A stretch of DNA of 64,000 nucleotides from CAZDXJ01 sp050303615 (GTDB lineage Bacteria > Pseudomonadota > Gammaproteobacteria > Methylococcales > Methylomonadaceae), in contig JBNLCC010000094.1 of the NCBI GenBank assembly GCA_050303615.1, forward strand, positions 1-64,000, given 5' to 3'. Below, piece by piece: positions 61,716 through 64,000 of this stretch. Each line of letters begins with the position of its first letter. The stretch's first letter is position 1. The notes beneath the pieces are model-generated. The model saw nothing but the letters and a program-made list of their open reading frames with translations. It made no database searches and was not told the DNA's origin. The translations under genes and the position numbers were made by a program.

Positions 61716-61857
61716 AGCGCTTCTCCTCATCATTGGTTAGTCTTACGGAAATAAAACAACCGGTACCATTCGGGCACTTTAACTATTATAATCACAGCCT
61801 ACCGGCATTTCCTCAGAAAGAAAACCGGTGCAGGGTCTGAATATTACAAAAAAAAGT

Positions 61858-63465
61858 CTAGTGTGAAGAACCCTCCGTCAATTTTTCCTGAATCATTTTA
61901 AGCAATTTACCGAGAGCATCGTTGCCTTCGGTATCAACCGTCACCGTATTGATCTTTTCCTGTTCAGTCAACGGCTCGGCATGATTCATCTGGTGCTCCA
62001 AAACTGTCAGCGTCGCTTCGGAAGGATCATAGGCTTGTCGAATACGCTGTCCGATACGCCTAATTAATTCCTGTTCCGAAGCCCGGCAATCGACTATCAA
62101 CAACGGCACCCGCAAGTTTTCAGCCAATTCGAGAAACAGGGTTCGCTGTTGCCCGGACAGAAAGGCGGCGTCGGCAATAACGGTAAAACCCGCTTGTAAA
62201 ACAGAGCGGCTGATATCAACCAACCGTTGGTAGGTCCGCTCGGTAGCATCACTATTGTAAAGGCCGCTGCTGATACCGGAAGCGGTCTGCGCGTCCGCCG
62301 GCAGGCCAAAAATCCGTTTCCGTTCGATATCCGAACGTATCCACACGGCACCTGATTTTTCAGCAAGTTGACTTGCGAACGTCGATTTTCCCGAACCTGA
62401 AAAGCCGTGCATTATAATCAGCAGGACTTTATCTCTTCGGGCGCATTTTTCAGCCAAATCCACATAGGCTTCATAGGCAGATAGCAGCTGCTCAGCGGCT
62501 ACCGTATCATCTTGCTGTTGCACTCGTTGCAAAAGCGAAACCTTGGCGCGCACCATGGCCCGGTAAACCAGGTAGTACTTCAATAGCTGTAAGCCGTGGT
62601 AATCGCCGCTATGCAACAAGTAACGGTTCAAGAATCGGTAAGCAAAATCAACATGGCCCCGGTGCAGCAAATCCATCATCACAAAAGCCGCTTCGCTGAT
62701 CACGTCGATCCAGCGCAGTTTATCGTTAAACTCGATACAATCGAAAGCCGTGACTTTGTTATCGATCAGCACCATATTTCCCAAGTGCAAATCGCCGTGG
62801 CACTCCCGAATAAAACCCTGTTCCTTGCGTTGCCGCATCACAGCCAGATTACTTTGCCATTGCTGCTGTCCCCATTCCCACAACGATTGCAATTGTTGTT
62901 GCCGGCATTCGTCATCAAGTAACGGACCGATATGTTCAAAATTTTCCAGGAACCAATGATGAATATCCTCCGCTTCGCCGTAAATCGCCTTGTTTGACGC
63001 CACATCGGCGTGCCCGTGAAAATCGGCAAGCAGATCGGCAATGTGATCAACCTGAACAGCTTGTAGTTCGCCCCGCTCGCTTAATTCGCTCAATAACCGG
63101 CCGTCGCCGAACCTGCGCATTTTAACGGCATATTCGATAATGCGACCCTCTCCCGATATTTTCGGGCAGTCGGTAGTGCCGGTGACCGGGACAACCTCCA
63201 AGTATAATTCCGGAGCCAAACGGCGATTCAGCCGCACTTCTTCATCACAGTAGTGACGCCTTTTCTGCAGTGTCGAAAAATCCAGGAACCCGAAACTGAC
63301 CGGTTTTTTGATTTTATAGGCGAATTCGCCGGCAAGCAAAACCCAGGATATATGCGTTTCGATAATCCCGATCTCGCCGACTTCATGATCATAGGCATTC
63401 GGCCGGCAAAGTCCCGCCAGTACATCTTTTACCGCTATTTCCCCCTGGCTTTTGGATTGCGCCAT
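61858..63465 (-). CDS. Fused aminoglycoside-phosphotransferase-like and P-loop kinase protein
   Basis: 535 residues. N-terminal APH-like kinase domain with ECHGDLHLGNMVL (222-234, catalytic Asp) and FDCIEFND (241-248, Mg-binding Asp); C-terminal zeta-toxin/gluconate-kinase-like P-loop domain with Walker A GFSGSGKST (354-362) and DAAFLSGQQR downstream. A widespread bacterial fusion annotated as bifunctional aminoglycoside phosphotransferase/ATP-binding protein; the real substrate is unknown, and drug resistance should not be inferred. GGAGGGG precedes ATG 63465. Confidence 0.88.
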   Translation of the reverse strand: MAQSKSQGEIAVKDVLAGLCRPNAYDHEVGEIGIIETHISWVLLAGEFAYKIKKPVSFGFLDFSTLQKRRHYCDEEVRLNRRLAPELYLEVVPVTGTTDCPKISGEGRIIEYAVKMRRFGDGRLLSELSERGELQAVQVDHIADLLADFHGHADVASNKAIYGEAEDIHHWFLENFEHIGPLLDDECRQQQLQSLWEWGQQQWQSNLAVMRQRKEQGFIRECHGDLHLGNMVLIDNKVTAFDCIEFNDKLRWIDVISEAAFVMMDLLHRGHVDFAYRFLNRYLLHSGDYHGLQLLKYYLVYRAMVRAKVSLLQRVQQQDDTVAAEQLLSAYEAYVDLAEKCARRDKVLLIIMHGFSGSGKSTFASQLAEKSGAVWIRSDIERKRIFGLPADAQTASGISSGLYNSDATERTYQRLVDISRSVLQAGFTVIADAAFLSGQQRTLFLELAENLRVPLLIVDCRASEQELIRRIGQRIRQAYDPSEATLTVLEHQMNHAEPLTEQEKINTVTVDTEGNDALGKLLKMIQEKLTEGSSH

Positions 63466-63711
63466 GGTTTTGCCCCTCCAAATTTCCGGCTGTTTTCATC
63501 GTTCTATTGGGAGTATAATTTTTCAAGCGCGTCGATACAATCAACTTTACTGAAAACCATTCCGATAGTGATGTTTCGGCTCCCCTCACCTTGTTTTCTT
63601 CTCCCCGTGAGAAAAAATCAAGCTGAAGGAAAATAATAATCAAGGGCCTGAATAATTGCGTCCGGATCGTTTAAAATATAAACACTTTTTCAAACTACAA
63701 CAGCATTCCCT

Positions 63712-64000
63712 ATGTCAATCAGCCCCAGAAAACACACTAACCAAGTACTTGTCGGCTCTGTCAAAATCGGCGGCGGCGCACCTATCGTCGTGCAGTCTAT
63801 GACCAACACCGATACTGCCGATGTCAGTGCCACCGTTAACCAGATCATCGAATTATCCACGGCGGGCTCGGAACTGGTCAGGGTTACGGTCAATACCGAA
63901 GAGGCTGCTTGTGCGGTCCCCGAGATTAGGAACCAACTGGACCGCCAGGGTGTTGACGCGCCGATCATCGGCGATTTTCATTTCAACGGCCATAAACTGT
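63712..64000 (+). CDS. ispG: 4-hydroxy-3-methylbut-2-enyl diphosphate synthase IspG, 5' part only
   Basis: The first 96 codons are visible before the window ends. MSISPRKHTNQVLVGSVKIGGGAPIVVQSMTN is split here as the standard start (basic N-terminus, then V-x-V-G-x-V-x-I-G), followed by NTDTADVSATVNQI and APIIGDFHFNGHKL. IspG is the Fe-S enzyme of the MEP isoprenoid pathway. ATG 63712 gives the family-typical N-terminus. The catalytic Cys cluster lies beyond the edge. Confidence 0.94.
   Translation, partial: MSISPRKHTNQVLVGSVKIGGGAPIVVQSMTNTDTADVSATVNQIIELSTAGSELVRVTVNTEEAACAVPEIRNQLDRQGVDAPIIGDFHFNGHKL

Noticed and set aside
61858..63465. Aminoglycoside resistance gene
   Set aside because: The APH-like fold is fused to a P-loop kinase in a chromosomal housekeeping context; this family is widespread and is not evidence of drug resistance.
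1..64000. CRISPR arrays, prophage, rRNA genes
   Set aside because: No regularly spaced short repeats, no phage structural genes and no rRNA sequence were seen on reading both strands.

Overview
The window looks like chromosome of a gammaproteobacterial methanotroph (Methylococcales type). The strongest evidence is a complete fhcBADC operon for the formyltransferase/hydrolase complex of the methanopterin-linked C1 pathway, plus a Fae-like protein. These sit among ordinary gammaproteobacterial housekeeping blocks (tRNA-Leu-tig-clpP-clpX, lon-hupB-tRNA-Val-tRNA-Asp-ppiD, dapC-dapD-yffB-dapE). Species cannot be decided from the sequence alone.

Layout. 1-3.2 kb: a secreted M36 (fungalysin-type) metalloprotease with tandem Ig-like repeats, running off the left edge. 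3.8-5.4 kb: two lineage-type hypothetical genes (a six-helix membrane protein and a secreted Cys/His-rich protein). 5.9-9.7 kb is an accessory, decaying zone: a 3' remnant of recG, a type II toxin-antitoxin pair whose toxin is frameshifted, an outer-membrane beta-barrel gene, an IS6-family transposase remnant and a second decayed gene. 9.7-10.7 kb: tusD-tusC-ykgJ-like. 10.9-21.1 kb: bepA-like protease, Nramp-like transporter, hemerythrin, RNase T2, M48 lipoprotein, then the dap (lysine/peptidoglycan precursor) block. 21.2-24.8 kb: methionine salvage mtnBDC, DUF2058, rnhA and a methyltransferase. 25-33.8 kb: mltD, a yejABEF-type peptide importer and fabI. 33.9-42.9 kb: the protein quality-control block ppiD/tRNAs/hupB/lon/clpX/clpP/tig/tRNA-Leu. 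43-51.2 kb: C1 metabolism (radical SAM protein, Fae-like protein, SulP permease, fhcBADC). 51.9-56.9 kb: thioesterase, mepA, DUF1097 protein and a two-gene multicopper oxidase/cupredoxin operon. 57-63.5 kb: envelope and stress genes (PA3496-type protein, AI-2E permease, coiled-coil protein, HdeD, lipase maturation factor, secreted protein, APH-kinase fusion). 63.7 kb to the right edge: start of ispG.

How the genes work together. FhcABCD turns formyl-H4MPT into formate, the step that links formaldehyde oxidation to formate in methanotrophs. The Fae-like protein nearby lacks the expected catalytic His, so it is probably a regulatory, binding or otherwise divergent paralogue and not the main formaldehyde-activating enzyme. 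The membrane-anchored multicopper oxidase and its overlapping cupredoxin partner form a self-contained periplasmic copper redox pair, a natural fit to copper-dependent methanotrophy but of unknown function. They are the best candidate here for an undescribed system. No prophage, CRISPR array, rRNA or intact insertion sequence was seen.
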